Assembly (NCBI GenBank): GCA_026874595.1
Contig: CM049315.1
Location: forward strand, 40,312,164 to 40,376,163
Reading direction: 5' to 3'
Origin: Sipunculus nudus
Lineage: Eukaryota; Annelida; Sipuncula; Golfingiida; Sipunculidae
Length of the DNA: 64,000 nucleotides
Notes under the pieces: model-generated
The model's database searches: none
Told to the model about the DNA's origin: nothing
The model's input: the letters and a program-made list of their open reading frames with translations, nothing else
Part shown: piece by piece, positions 28,871 to 38,182 of the stretch
How positions within the stretch are numbered: the first letter of the stretch is position 1
How the letters are laid out: each line of letters opens with the position of its first letter
Translations under genes and position numbers: made by a program

Positions 28871-31800
28871 TCATGCCATTGGACGGCCTCCAGACGTGGC
28901 AGGGTTGGCATTTGGGTTGAATAGTAATGTGTTAAACCCGTTCAATTTGTAGTTTCCGTCAGGGAAGCGCGTGGGCTCACCCCATGTACGGTTATCCAAG
29001 GACAGGTGAGGGGCTGAACAAGATGTCATTGGCACGGCCCCGCCTAGGACGTGGCTGAGATGTCGGTACTGGCCCGGGCTATTGGACAGGCTCATCGGAC
29101 TGATATGTGTGTGGCTTGCATCTCCTTTTGTCCCGACCTTCCATCCGGGTACAGGAACGTCTGCTCCTGGTGTTTTCCTTTTCCTCCCTAGATGGCCAAG
29201 TTCCATGTTCTCCAACAGTTCGGTCAGGCCGCGGTCCAGTCCGTTGTGAACGGGTGACCTCTCAGCAATCGTCTGAGGCATGCGCAACAGTTCCCCTACA
29301 CTCGTCTGTGAATGTCCTACGTAAGCCAAGGAGAACGGCAATGATGCCCACGGGTTGCTGAAACCGGACGCCTCCCCCGTGAAAAACATGGAGCGGGTCA
29401 TCCGGTTGGCACAGTCTTGAAAAGCGTCCGACTTGCCCGGGTTACGCACGTCCACGACGTTGCAGAACGCTTCCAGTGGCATGCAAGTAGGCACTAACAG
29501 TATATCGGTTGTGGACTTTTCTGCCTGGCCGCGACCCGCGTCCCTCTCTGGCCAATAGGCGCTGTGTCCTTGAACGTAACCGGCTGTCTTTTGCAGGGGA
29601 TCTGCGCCTGTGGAGCTTGCGGTCATCTTTCCGGCGAGACTGCTCCCGTACGCCTTTGCACTTTCCACGTACAACGTAGCCACGTCAGATGTTATGTTTC
29701 GTGCGTTCCTGTCGATGCCTTGCCAGGAGACCCTTGGGTGGTATGCCCCGTCTGTGCGGTTTCCTGTGAACATGGCGTGCGGCACAACGAGGCCTGATGT
29801 GCCCATCTTGGTTTCAGAAAAACGGAGCATTTCTTGCACGATCGTGCCACTGTGAGTGTCGTTGATCGTCTCTTGCGTGTGCACGGGTCCCTGTCTGAGC
29901 CATATACTCGCAGGGGTGGCTGCGAACAGGTGTTCTGTTTCCACTTTGTCGTGTTGCAGCACCATGCAACCCAGGGTGGCATGACCTGCCTGCTTTGCAA
30001 GAGCGCATATACCGGCTGCTGTTGCATATGTCTGTTGTACAGGTGTTATCATCACCCTGGCCTCCGGGCTCAACTGCGAAAGTGCTACGCGGCGCGAGTG
30101 AATGCCGTCTCGCTGAACTGGGTGATGTGCCGCAGCGTAAAGGTATATGTCCGGCTGCATGTCACACCCGTTGTACCGTGGTATATCTTTTCCAATCAAT
30201 TTTCCTTTATTTTCCGTTAGGGTTTCGCACATGTTTACGTCCATCACTTCTAGGGACAAGGGCAGGGGAAACCACAGTGTTTTGGCTGTTTCATCTGTGA
30301 CAATCTTTTTTGCAGCCTCCAGTTTCGTTTTGGTGGATGGTTTTATCAAGCCGGTGTCGTCGTCGTATTCGAACGTGATACCCTCAAATGTTTTCAGCGT
30401 AATGTGGCTCACGTCACCAGAAATGTCGACGGCGTTTTTTAGGAAGACCCCGTCCGTGCATAATGCAGTTTCCGTTCTGTAAAGGCCACCGTTTGTTGTT
30501 TTCATACGCAGACTGGCTGCCGGTACAGCTGATATGCGGAAAACCGTGTTATCTAAAGGGTAGAATTGTGTTTGAGTGTCCCAGGATGAGTGTCGGTTAT
30601 TTCGAGCTGTCTTTTTGAATAAGTCCCTCGCTGTAGCCACCGTGACACACGCGGCCATCTGTTGGTTATCCTGACGTGGTTTAACAGCTGTCATTGTGCT
30701 CCCGCAAAGTTGCTGCATTATGCTGTAAAATGTCTTCATTTGAATCATGTCTTGTGGCGTTGCTGTTTGGAATATATTAGTTGGTATCTTAACATGACAT
30801 TTGCTATACGCGTCTGTCTGATCCCTTTTTGCCTTTTCAGTCACATCGTACTTAGTTGGGTGAGTAGCAAACTCATCCGGAACCTGCCGCATCCATGCGA
30901 AACACGTCACGTCCGTTGAGTCTTTCATGTCGACATGCTGCCACATGTTAGACCCCGTCACGCCCATTGGTAGCGGTGTGGGTAAAGCAAGGTCCGTGCA
31001 ACTGCTGATTTCTTGACTACGCCGTAGTAATATTGCAGATTCTTTTTTTGTGAATGTCACTGCCTCGGATGACACGAGTTTTGCTGCTATCTGCCCGTGA
31101 CCCAAAACCTGCAGATCGGCAGCTAACCGTTTCATCAAACACCCTGCGACATCTTCAGTTAACTTCACTATGCCACGGCATGCTTGTTGTAGTTTTTGTA
31201 AAGGCGGGAACTGCCTCAATACAGGGGGGAGTGGCACTGTTGCGATCGCCTTCATCAGCGTCAGGTTTGAGTCGCATGTCAGCACCCCTCCGAAAGCGGA
31301 AAATATGTAAGCTGACCGTAGCAGGTACTGGAATTCAATGCTTTCTCCATTTTCACAAACGTGTGTGTGAAATTTTTCGACGAACAACATGTCAGTGGGG
31401 TACTTGGCGATCAGCATCGCTTCCCAGCGTTTGCAGAGCAGGTCTTGACAAGAGTGGTTCAACGACGTACTCCAGACCCTGGCTGCCTCTGAGCGCGGAT
31501 CAGTGGGGTCCAACAGGTAAGGGTAATGCGTCCTCGCTATGCTCTCACCCGCGTCCTGAACGCTGGACAGGGGTCGGAGACAGAGCGGTATATTTTCAAG
31601 ATGAAATCTCGGTACGAACAGCGCGGATGTTCCTTCCTTGAACCCGTCTGGTATTGTACCACCTGTTATTTCACACAATTTTGAAAAAGATGTTTTGTCA
31701 AGATTCTTTGGGATGAAGTGTAGCGTCTGGAAGGGGTTAGGTTGGTCATGGAGCAGACGCACAGATCCCGCTTGGTGATAGTTCATGTGGTCCACATTAC

Positions 31801-33739
31801 TCAGGCTGCGCTGCAGAGGCAATAGCAGTGTGTTCTCACAGGTCCATCCGTACGATCTCGCCATAGGCCCTTCAGTTTCATGCAACCTCAAAGCTGTGGT
31901 CGATACGTCATGGTGTGCAACAACATCACACAGGGACGCTCGGGTTTTTGGAGGAAAGACGTCCCATACTCCTGCAGTGTGTGTACTTTCGTCATTTCTC
32001 CCGGAAGGTCCGGATGTCCCTGCAGCATGCAGTTTGGAAGGCGTGTTGTACCTTTTAGTTGTACTCACGAAATTGTACAGGTCCGGGTTGAAAAGGACGT
32101 CGATCAGTGCCTGGAGAGCCGTAACGGTTTCGTCGCGGCCCCCGTAGGTTTTCCACGTCATGCTCACGGGCACTTGCAGGCGTTGTTTTGCGCTTGGGTT
32201 CCTGACTGGGTGTGGGTCACCTAGGTTTCCTGTAGTACAAGACGGGTTCTGCAAGCGGTCCAGCACGTAGTCTAGTTGACTGCACAGCGCTATCGGTGTG
32301 ATCTGCGTCACGTGCAGTATGTCCCGTGTCACATCACGGTCCACGCGGCGTGTCACGTCTGTCACATCGCTGACGTCTTTCGAAAACAAGACCAGACCGT
32401 CTCTGTGGGTCAACCCCGGGAATGTCTGTACCACGTAACCCTTTTCCACTCCAGCGAAAAGAGTCTCCGTAGGTTCCCCGTTGCTGTCGACAGGGCCCCG
32501 CATGATCGAGACGTATTCTTCGGCTGTCGGTTCTCTGTCTTTCACGGTCTCTTTGTTGCTGTGTATGTTAAGGACCATGATACCCGTATGTGCGATCATC
32601 TGTTCCTCCGTTTTGTTTATGCGGAGCACACCACGGCGCAAGTCTATCAGCACGCGGTACATTGACATACCTTGAGCCATCTGCTGGTAAGTCTCGGGTC
32701 CCATCAGCACCACACACAGAACATCCGAGGCATCGAACAGTTCACTTTCCGAGGACAAAAGATCTTTCATCCGTTGCAGGTGAAGCTTCTGAGTGATGCT
32801 GGGCGGGTCGGCTCCCGGTCTGCTGAGCTGGGCCTCAGCTTCCTCCACGGCGACTTTCAATTTTGCCTTTGCTCCAGACCAAGGCGCCCCTTCGTCTCTT
32901 TGCGACCTCTCGCGGATGAAAGGAATCCGGTCACACTGCTGGCTGCACTGGTTCGCCAGGCGGCGGACAGCGCCGTATGCGTCCAGCCGGACTGAAAACA
33001 GGTTCGCCATAAACATCCTCGCCGCCTCATTCAGTGCCTGACATTTCATAAGAGCTATGCGGTTGGGGTCAGGGGCACGTTGCAGCTGCAACCTGGTAGC
33101 GTACAGTGCCCGCATAATGGCTGCGTCCGGCGATATGTCCCTCAGGAACTCGCCCATGTGGGCCATGTTTCCGGCGCGCAGACTCGTTATGAGGTCCCTC
33201 ATGCCGTCTTGCATCATATACCCGAACCGGACGATAGGTTCTGTGGTGTGAGCATCGTTTGTTTCACTGGCCAACTTTGTGCGTAATACGTTCAGCACGT
33301 CAAAGGGCACATCCAGGTAGGCTGAATGTGACAAGGCGAAGGTGAATTTCTTTTTCCGCCTCTGAACTGTCCTCGGGGGCGCCTTGTCTGACTGTGGCGG
33401 TTCCGACATCACAGCGTCTTTACTGACGTATTCGACATCTTCGTACCTGCAGTCCATCATGTGCGGATCGAAACTTTGCACCAAGCAAACGCCCAGGGGT
33501 GTGTTTTGAACGCCTCGCACTGACGCACCCGCCACATAGCATTTATAATATCTGATAAATTTGGATTCCAGCAACCGTGCATCCATAGGGTCGTTTTCCA
33601 GCAGTCCTCCCGTGGCGTAACTCTTCGCTAGTGTGTACAGTTCCTGTACGCCCGTGTTGAGGTAAGGGGCCAGGTGATGGTTGTCAAATGCAAAGGCCCA
33701 AGGCCCCAGTTGTGGGTGTGGCGGTGGTATAGCGGCCAT
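28871..33739 (-). CDS. candidate major capsid protein, 1622 aa
   Basis: This is the second-largest gene of the window. The product has no signal peptide, membrane segment or long low-complexity region until the last 150 residues, and it reads like a large globular structural protein. Its C-terminal third has conserved-looking blocks such as LLVPTCMPLEAF followed by NVVDVRNP, and it ends in a Pro/Asn/Gly-rich tail. Length is slightly above the 1100-1550 usual for herpesvirus major capsid proteins. I could not match it residue by residue, so the call rests on size, composition and setting; a large tegument protein is the main alternative. A poly(A) signal lies about 60 bases after the stop. Confidence 0.45.
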   Translation of the reverse strand: MAAIPPPHPQLGPWAFAFDNHHLAPYLNTGVQELYTLAKSYATGGLLENDPMDARLLESKFIRYYKCYVAGASVRGVQNTPLGVCLVQSFDPHMMDCRYEDVEYVSKDAVMSEPPQSDKAPPRTVQRRKKKFTFALSHSAYLDVPFDVLNVLRTKLASETNDAHTTEPIVRFGYMMQDGMRDLITSLRAGNMAHMGEFLRDISPDAAIMRALYATRLQLQRAPDPNRIALMKCQALNEAARMFMANLFSVRLDAYGAVRRLANQCSQQCDRIPFIRERSQRDEGAPWSGAKAKLKVAVEEAEAQLSRPGADPPSITQKLHLQRMKDLLSSESELFDASDVLCVVLMGPETYQQMAQGMSMYRVLIDLRRGVLRINKTEEQMIAHTGIMVLNIHSNKETVKDREPTAEEYVSIMRGPVDSNGEPTETLFAGVEKGYVVQTFPGLTHRDGLVLFSKDVSDVTDVTRRVDRDVTRDILHVTQITPIALCSQLDYVLDRLQNPSCTTGNLGDPHPVRNPSAKQRLQVPVSMTWKTYGGRDETVTALQALIDVLFNPDLYNFVSTTKRYNTPSKLHAAGTSGPSGRNDESTHTAGVWDVFPPKTRASLCDVVAHHDVSTTALRLHETEGPMARSYGWTCENTLLLPLQRSLSNVDHMNYHQAGSVRLLHDQPNPFQTLHFIPKNLDKTSFSKLCEITGGTIPDGFKEGTSALFVPRFHLENIPLCLRPLSSVQDAGESIARTHYPYLLDPTDPRSEAARVWSTSLNHSCQDLLCKRWEAMLIAKYPTDMLFVEKFHTHVCENGESIEFQYLLRSAYIFSAFGGVLTCDSNLTLMKAIATVPLPPVLRQFPPLQKLQQACRGIVKLTEDVAGCLMKRLAADLQVLGHGQIAAKLVSSEAVTFTKKESAILLRRSQEISSCTDLALPTPLPMGVTGSNMWQHVDMKDSTDVTCFAWMRQVPDEFATHPTKYDVTEKAKRDQTDAYSKCHVKIPTNIFQTATPQDMIQMKTFYSIMQQLCGSTMTAVKPRQDNQQMAACVTVATARDLFKKTARNNRHSSWDTQTQFYPLDNTVFRISAVPAASLRMKTTNGGLYRTETALCTDGVFLKNAVDISGDVSHITLKTFEGITFEYDDDTGLIKPSTKTKLEAAKKIVTDETAKTLWFPLPLSLEVMDVNMCETLTENKGKLIGKDIPRYNGCDMQPDIYLYAAAHHPVQRDGIHSRRVALSQLSPEARVMITPVQQTYATAAGICALAKQAGHATLGCMVLQHDKVETEHLFAATPASIWLRQGPVHTQETINDTHSGTIVQEMLRFSETKMGTSGLVVPHAMFTGNRTDGAYHPRVSWQGIDRNARNITSDVATLYVESAKAYGSSLAGKMTASSTGADPLQKTAGYVQGHSAYWPERDAGRGQAEKSTTDILLVPTCMPLEAFCNVVDVRNPGKSDAFQDCANRMTRSMFFTGEASGFSNPWASLPFSLAYVGHSQTSVGELLRMPQTIAERSPVHNGLDRGLTELLENMELGHLGRKRKTPGADVPVPGWKVGTKGDASHTHISPMSLSNSPGQYRHLSHVLGGAVPMTSCSAPHLSLDNRTWGEPTRFPDGNYKLNGFNTLLFNPNANPATSGGRPMA

Positions 33740-33873
33740 GTTGCGGATCCTCGAGGGTAAACAAAAACAAAAACGTGTTTTCCGTTATACCTTTGGTTGT
33801 CACTGTTCTCAATTCCCGTAACGGCTCGATAACGAATTGACATGAACGTTGATGTAAAGAGAGAACGAGGTCA

Positions 33874-33981
33874 ATGGCCCCTTTCCAAATACAGGTCTGT
33901 GTCAGTAGCGGCTGTGTGGTTCTGTTGGTTATTGGATTGGGGGTGTTCCTACTGTTCTTCTGTTCAGGTTGTTGTATATGA
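33874..33981 (+). CDS. 35-residue single-pass membrane peptide (micro-ORF)
   Basis: An ATG at 33874 (tcaATGG) opens a 35-codon frame encoding an almost entirely hydrophobic segment of about 20 residues (VVLLVIGLGVFLLFF core). It is preceded by a short polar N-terminus with two Cys and followed by a Cys-rich end (CSGCC). It stops 30 bases before the next gene's ATG, and it sits at the head of a cluster of membrane-protein genes. Whether it is translated is unknown. Confidence 0.4.
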   Translation: MAPFQIQVCVSSGCVVLLVIGLGVFLLFFCSGCCI

Positions 33982-34010
33982 TTGCCCTAATAACGAAAGC
34001 ATAGACAACG

Positions 34011-34670
34011 ATGAACGACAAGGCGTCATTCGTCAGAGGTCGCCGTCTTCGTATCATGTTCGCCTTTGTTCTTGTGTCTGCATACGGCATTATCATCACA
34101 ACAGGCGCGGCACATATATCTTTATGTGACGACAGTTCTTTTCTTCCTATATGTATGATACAATATGGATCCAGCATGATCTGCTTGACTGTGTTCGCGT
34201 ACCGTATTTCCGGAAGGAACAACCCAAGGGAGACGAAGATGTCCGCTCATGAGGGACGTAATAAACATACGTTTGGGAGTAGACGAGGACCTCGAAAAAA
34301 CACTTACATATTCAGAGACGAAAAAGATGACAATGGAGGTGACACGTGTGAGGAAAACCATGAAGGCGAAAGGTTACTGGTGCATGACAAAGAGAACGTG
34401 CGTGGCACGAAGGGTGATCCACGTGCTTTTTACAGTCTCACGGGGATGGTATCAGCCTCTTCCAAATCCGCAATCGTGTCTGGTTTGCATGTGATCATGA
34501 TCATCCCTTGGTTCATAAGTTTCTTGGTGCAGATGGTGCGCGTGGCGAAAACAGGAATAGTTCAGCCCCCGTGCATCACGTTCTACGTACTCTCTGCCAT
34601 GTACCTGTTATTCACTGCAACCGCCCTCGTCCTTGAAACCACTCAGCACGCCCTTTGGGACAGATCGTGA
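34011..34670 (+). CDS. four-pass membrane protein, 219 aa
   Basis: The ATG at 34011 has A at -3. Hydrophobic segments lie at about 15-36, 46-65, 151-175 and 184-206. A charged hydrophilic loop of about 80 residues, rich in Lys, Arg, Asp and Glu, lies between the second and third. The layout recalls multipass envelope proteins of herpesviruses, but no family is recognised. It is the first sizeable gene of a plus-strand cluster. Confidence 0.65.
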   Translation: MNDKASFVRGRRLRIMFAFVLVSAYGIIITTGAAHISLCDDSSFLPICMIQYGSSMICLTVFAYRISGRNNPRETKMSAHEGRNKHTFGSRRGPRKNTYIFRDEKDDNGGDTCEENHEGERLLVHDKENVRGTKGDPRAFYSLTGMVSASSKSAIVSGLHVIMIIPWFISFLVQMVRVAKTGIVQPPCITFYVLSAMYLLFTATALVLETTQHALWDRS

Positions 34671-35121
34671 ACGCTATTTGCATTTGCTGGTGAACAGGCG
34701 TTGGATGCTCAGGCACAGGAACGTTGAAACGACACAATAATGAAAAATGTGTGACACTTCGTCTCTCGAATAATTGCCTGATCGTGCAGTTACAAACCGG
34801 CGTCCCCCTAAGTGTACTGTTATCCGTGATAAACGGCTCGACTAGCCGGACATGTGTCCCAGACGTTAACCCGGATGTCGACATTTGGCCGCAGAAATGA
34901 CACTCAACTTCTCCGACGACTTGCTACCAGAATATCTGTGGACGTTCCCACATGAGTGCGAAAGTCGTGCGCGTGACGTGTGTAGCAATTTGCAGTAACA
35001 CCGTTTTCGGGCGTGAGTGGTTTCGCAAATTAAGGACAGGATACCAGGCATTGCACTACCGCCGCACGCAAAGTCGTTCACGCCACATTAGACAAGTTTG
35101 CTGATACGCTCGAATAACGGT
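34671..35121. other. non-coding gap before the Bcl-2-like gene
   Basis: I see no gene supported here on either strand. There is a weak AATAAT-type signal at about 34736 and no TATA box that I can place with confidence. Confidence 0.45.
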
Positions 35122-35661
35122 ATGCGTAGAAGATATCCGCTTGTTATGCCCCATTCTACAGCCAGGCGAATCGTGAATCATCTTTTCGTCTGTCAATTCC
35201 CTGAACGCCACGATAACCGCTCAGTCTGTTCTGATTGTTTTATACCGTACGCGCACGTGGAAATTGCACTGGGAGGGTGCATAAAGCAATTGGAAAACAT
35301 GAAGGACATCAGAGTTGCGGGAGAGAGGTGGTGGTCATGTCTGAACGGGCAACATGACATTGAAAAGAGTCTGAATATCATACTAGGCCGCGTGGCGAAC
35401 GGTTTCTGCTATTATGGACACGCTTTGGTTTTTTTCGCATTCGCTTTGTCTGTTCGTCGTCAGCTGGAACGCAATGGCGTCCCGCTGGAAACCATTAAAT
35501 GTGTGTCCTCTGTTTTCGTCAGGTGGGCTTATTTGTACGTGGTTAACCCGTCAATTCACAAGAACCATGCTTCTCCTGGGCTTTTCACAGGATGGATGCC
35601 ACATGGGGTGCCAGGTTGGGTTTCTTTTTTCTGTCAGATCGCGAAAGCCATCGCTGCATAA
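35122..35661 (+). CDS. Bcl-2-like protein (putative apoptosis inhibitor)
   Basis: Starting from the ATG at 35122, the 179-residue product has a stretch resembling the BH1 region of Bcl-2 proteins: LGRVANGFCYYGHALVFF, in the pattern of NWGRIxxFFxFGGAL. About 65 residues later comes a BH2-like stretch, GWMPHGVPGWVSFF, in the pattern of WIxxNGGWxxF. A BH3-like region is less clear. The C-terminal membrane anchor common in cellular Bcl-2 proteins is missing. Several DNA viruses carry such genes to delay apoptosis; that role is inferred. An alternative is an unrelated helical protein, since the homology is short. The ATG at 35170 is a second possible start. Confidence 0.5.
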   Translation: MRRRYPLVMPHSTARRIVNHLFVCQFPERHDNRSVCSDCFIPYAHVEIALGGCIKQLENMKDIRVAGERWWSCLNGQHDIEKSLNIILGRVANGFCYYGHALVFFAFALSVRRQLERNGVPLETIKCVSSVFVRWAYLYVVNPSIHKNHASPGLFTGWMPHGVPGWVSFFCQIAKAIAA

Positions 35662-35770
35662 CATAGACTTGTATTTGTGCAGTGGGGGATGTGTATCTGT
35701 CTGATGTCACAATGACAGCTGCCTCACCGATCAATGCGGGATCATTATCGTGCTGTGTGCGGCATTAAAT

Positions 35771-36961
35771 ATGGGACACACGACATTTCAGGTAGCAACT
35801 GGCCTAGCTGCGTCGATCGCCTGCATGGCTGCGGGGATCATCAGCGCTCTACACTTGTGGCACCCTGGGTGGTGGCCGGAGGACGACCACTGCGGTTGCA
35901 TTTATTTACGCTCTGGACGCAACGCCTCTATGGAACCTTACTTTTTGCCACAAACCGCATACCCGACAAGCGCCTGCTGGTTGAGACGCCCACGTAGACT
36001 CAGGTGTACTGTCGGCATATTACTTTGCAATGAGAACGCGTCACCTGTTCCTACCACTGATTCGTCAGGTCGACCCCCGGAACGCCTTGTTGCGGCCTAT
36101 GACGAGCTGCTGCAGGAGATGTTGTTTGACGCTGTGTGCTTCCCACTTGTGGGTCTATGTTTGTTCGTTGTTTTTAGCATGCACTTGCGCAACGCTGCGC
36201 ATAAACTGCATGTAGCTCACATCCGTATCATGGATGGTCTTCGTGAAAAAGCACAACAGAAACTTGCAGACAAAACAACAGCTTGTAACGACAACCCAGC
36301 CGTCCCCGGAGGCCACAACCCAAAATCCGATGTATCGCGTCCGCGCTTCACGTATGCGGAACCGAATCTCGTAGTGCCGCCGACACAGGGCGAAAAACCC
36401 GATGAGAAACCTGCCATTCTCGACGGAGTGGACTCAATGGAAGCCGTTGTGTCCGAGGAAGCCGACCGGTACTTGCACACGGGCACCGATGAACCTCCTC
36501 CGCCGTATTCCCAGTTTGAATTCACCGGGTTCCACTGGCCGATCGGGAAAAATGACCGAAAGAGCGTGTCCACACGACACAGACACAACAAGTTGGTCTG
36601 TTCCGGCGCGTGCGGAGCTTTGCATGCCATGGTTATATTTCTCACTGTGGCCTGTTTGATGGGGACGTATTCATCCCATCGCCTACGATCCTGTGACGCG
36701 TTCGTCCCCCAGTTTGCGTACTGGCACGCAGGCGTCTTAAGCGCGGGGTGTTGGGTGATGTTGTATTACGTGTCACTTTTGGTGGAGCGCTGTGGCATTT
36801 GTCGGCGCAGTGGGAAACACTCTGACGGTGACTGTTACGTGTGCGAATCGTGTTGCTCACGTATAATCAGCAAGATTATTTGCACGATCCTGACGCTTTC
36901 TGTGCTAGCAGGTTTGGGGTACGTGTTATACACGTACGTGATAAAGCCAAGGGTAGCATGA
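35771..36961 (+). CDS. multipass membrane protein with PPxY late-domain motif
   Basis: The first usable ATG is at 35771, giving 396 residues. Hydrophobic segments lie at about 7-27, 115-138, 275-297, 310-333 and 366-390. Between the second and third is a cytosol-sized polar region holding PPPPYSQF, a PPxY motif that in other viral proteins recruits Nedd4-type ubiquitin ligases and the ESCRT machinery for budding or sorting. A Cys-rich stretch (CGICRR, CYVCESCC) between the fourth and fifth segments could bind zinc or form disulphides. The family is not recognised. It sits between the Bcl-2-like gene and a basic protein gene 26 bases downstream. Confidence 0.7.
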   Translation: MGHTTFQVATGLAASIACMAAGIISALHLWHPGWWPEDDHCGCIYLRSGRNASMEPYFLPQTAYPTSACWLRRPRRLRCTVGILLCNENASPVPTTDSSGRPPERLVAAYDELLQEMLFDAVCFPLVGLCLFVVFSMHLRNAAHKLHVAHIRIMDGLREKAQQKLADKTTACNDNPAVPGGHNPKSDVSRPRFTYAEPNLVVPPTQGEKPDEKPAILDGVDSMEAVVSEEADRYLHTGTDEPPPPYSQFEFTGFHWPIGKNDRKSVSTRHRHNKLVCSGACGALHAMVIFLTVACLMGTYSSHRLRSCDAFVPQFAYWHAGVLSAGCWVMLYYVSLLVERCGICRRSGKHSDGDCYVCESCCSRIISKIICTILTLSVLAGLGYVLYTYVIKPRVA

Positions 36962-36986
36962 TGATATACACGTACCGCTATGAACC

Positions 36987-37832
36987 ATGACGACGGACGT
37001 TCTCGCGAGGCATGCAAAGACTGATACTGATCAGGACATGTCAGGTGTTGTCGATCCGTCGCAGAAAGGTGACAAGTACAGAAGAACTATGTCTTTCGAT
37101 ATCCGGAGTGGACGCACAGGTACGGTGCGCGAACCCGTGTCGCCGGGACCATCGACGAGTGAGGTCAGTCACAACAGAGAGGTAGCAGATCTGAATGACC
37201 GATTTCGCTTGGCTTGTCGCATGACCGCTTGCACACGCCTAGCGGACGTATTGGAACACAAGGCCTTGGCGAGTGAAAGAAAATACGGGATTACGGGAAG
37301 AGCCCTGACACTCGAATGGTACCGTATGCACAAAGACGAGTTGCAGCGTGCACGTGAAATGGCAAAACGAGCGGCCGCTCAAGTCCGTCAGACCGAACAT
37401 ACAGACAAACAGGTTGCTAGAGAAAAAGCCTTGCGTGAGGTATATCACTCGGGATCGACGAAAAATGCATTGTACGGTGCCGTTCGGCGCAACGTTATTG
37501 ACCCCGTGAAAAGGCGTATTTTTAACACCCGGATGGAACGCGGATTGACGAACACGGTTCACAAGGAGAAAAGGCGTGCCTTAAAGGAGAGAAAAAAGCA
37601 GATGTGGTTACAGCGGCTGAACGACGTGAAAGATGCATGCGCAGATATGTGGTCCAGCGATTCAGAATCGGACGACGGTGAGGACGGCGAGGGAAGAGGA
37701 CAAGGTGAAAATATGAAACTGGATGAAGAAATTGAGGAACTGTACCTTGCGCGTAATATGCCCGAACCGATTACAGACGATCCTTGCGACAGGACCATGT
37801 GCGAAGATCGGACGGAACCGCCGCCCATATGA
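36987..37832 (+). CDS. basic helical protein with acidic C-terminal segment, 281 aa
   Basis: The ATG at 36987 has A at -3. The N-terminal 70 residues are polar and Ser/Thr-rich. From about 85 to 205 the protein is very rich in Arg, Lys, Ala and Glu and should be long helices or coiled coil. A Ser/Asp/Glu/Gly-rich acidic block (SSDSESDDGEDGEG) follows at about 222-236. The design is common in tegument or nucleic-acid-associated proteins, but no family is recognised. ATTAAA at 37964-37969 may be its poly(A) signal. Confidence 0.65.
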   Translation: MTTDVLARHAKTDTDQDMSGVVDPSQKGDKYRRTMSFDIRSGRTGTVREPVSPGPSTSEVSHNREVADLNDRFRLACRMTACTRLADVLEHKALASERKYGITGRALTLEWYRMHKDELQRAREMAKRAAAQVRQTEHTDKQVAREKALREVYHSGSTKNALYGAVRRNVIDPVKRRIFNTRMERGLTNTVHKEKRRALKERKKQMWLQRLNDVKDACADMWSSDSESDDGEDGEGRGQGENMKLDEEIEELYLARNMPEPITDDPCDRTMCEDRTEPPPI

Positions 37833-38182
37833 TACAGTATAATGATTAACTGCAATGTTGGCACGTGTGATATATCAGACTTATATATCATCTGCGCCGA
37901 AATGTGTACCATATATGCTGTTTTTTTGCTCCGTCACAGCTCTGTATTGTATAGTGTTTTCATATTAAAGATTTATGTTCCTCTGTGATTCAGTATGTAC
38001 TTTAAATGTGTAAAAGATAAAGCGTGTGCGTGTATACCACAACATAATAATAGACTAAAGACACCAACGCAACGATATGAAAACCGTCTTTATTTATGTG
38101 ATAACACTTTACATAAACATATATGTGAAATAGGGGTGGGGTGGGGGGGGGGGTTGCAGTGTAACGGCGGACCGCGCGAATG
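37833..38182. other. convergent gene ends with poly(A) signals and G-run
   Basis: ATTAAA on the plus strand at 37964-37969 and AATAAA on the minus strand at 38089-38094. Between the latter and the stop codon at 38183 is a run of G (about 38134-38154, broken by two T) on the plus strand, which lies C-rich in the 3' untranslated region of the minus-strand gene. No gene is seen. Confidence 0.55.
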
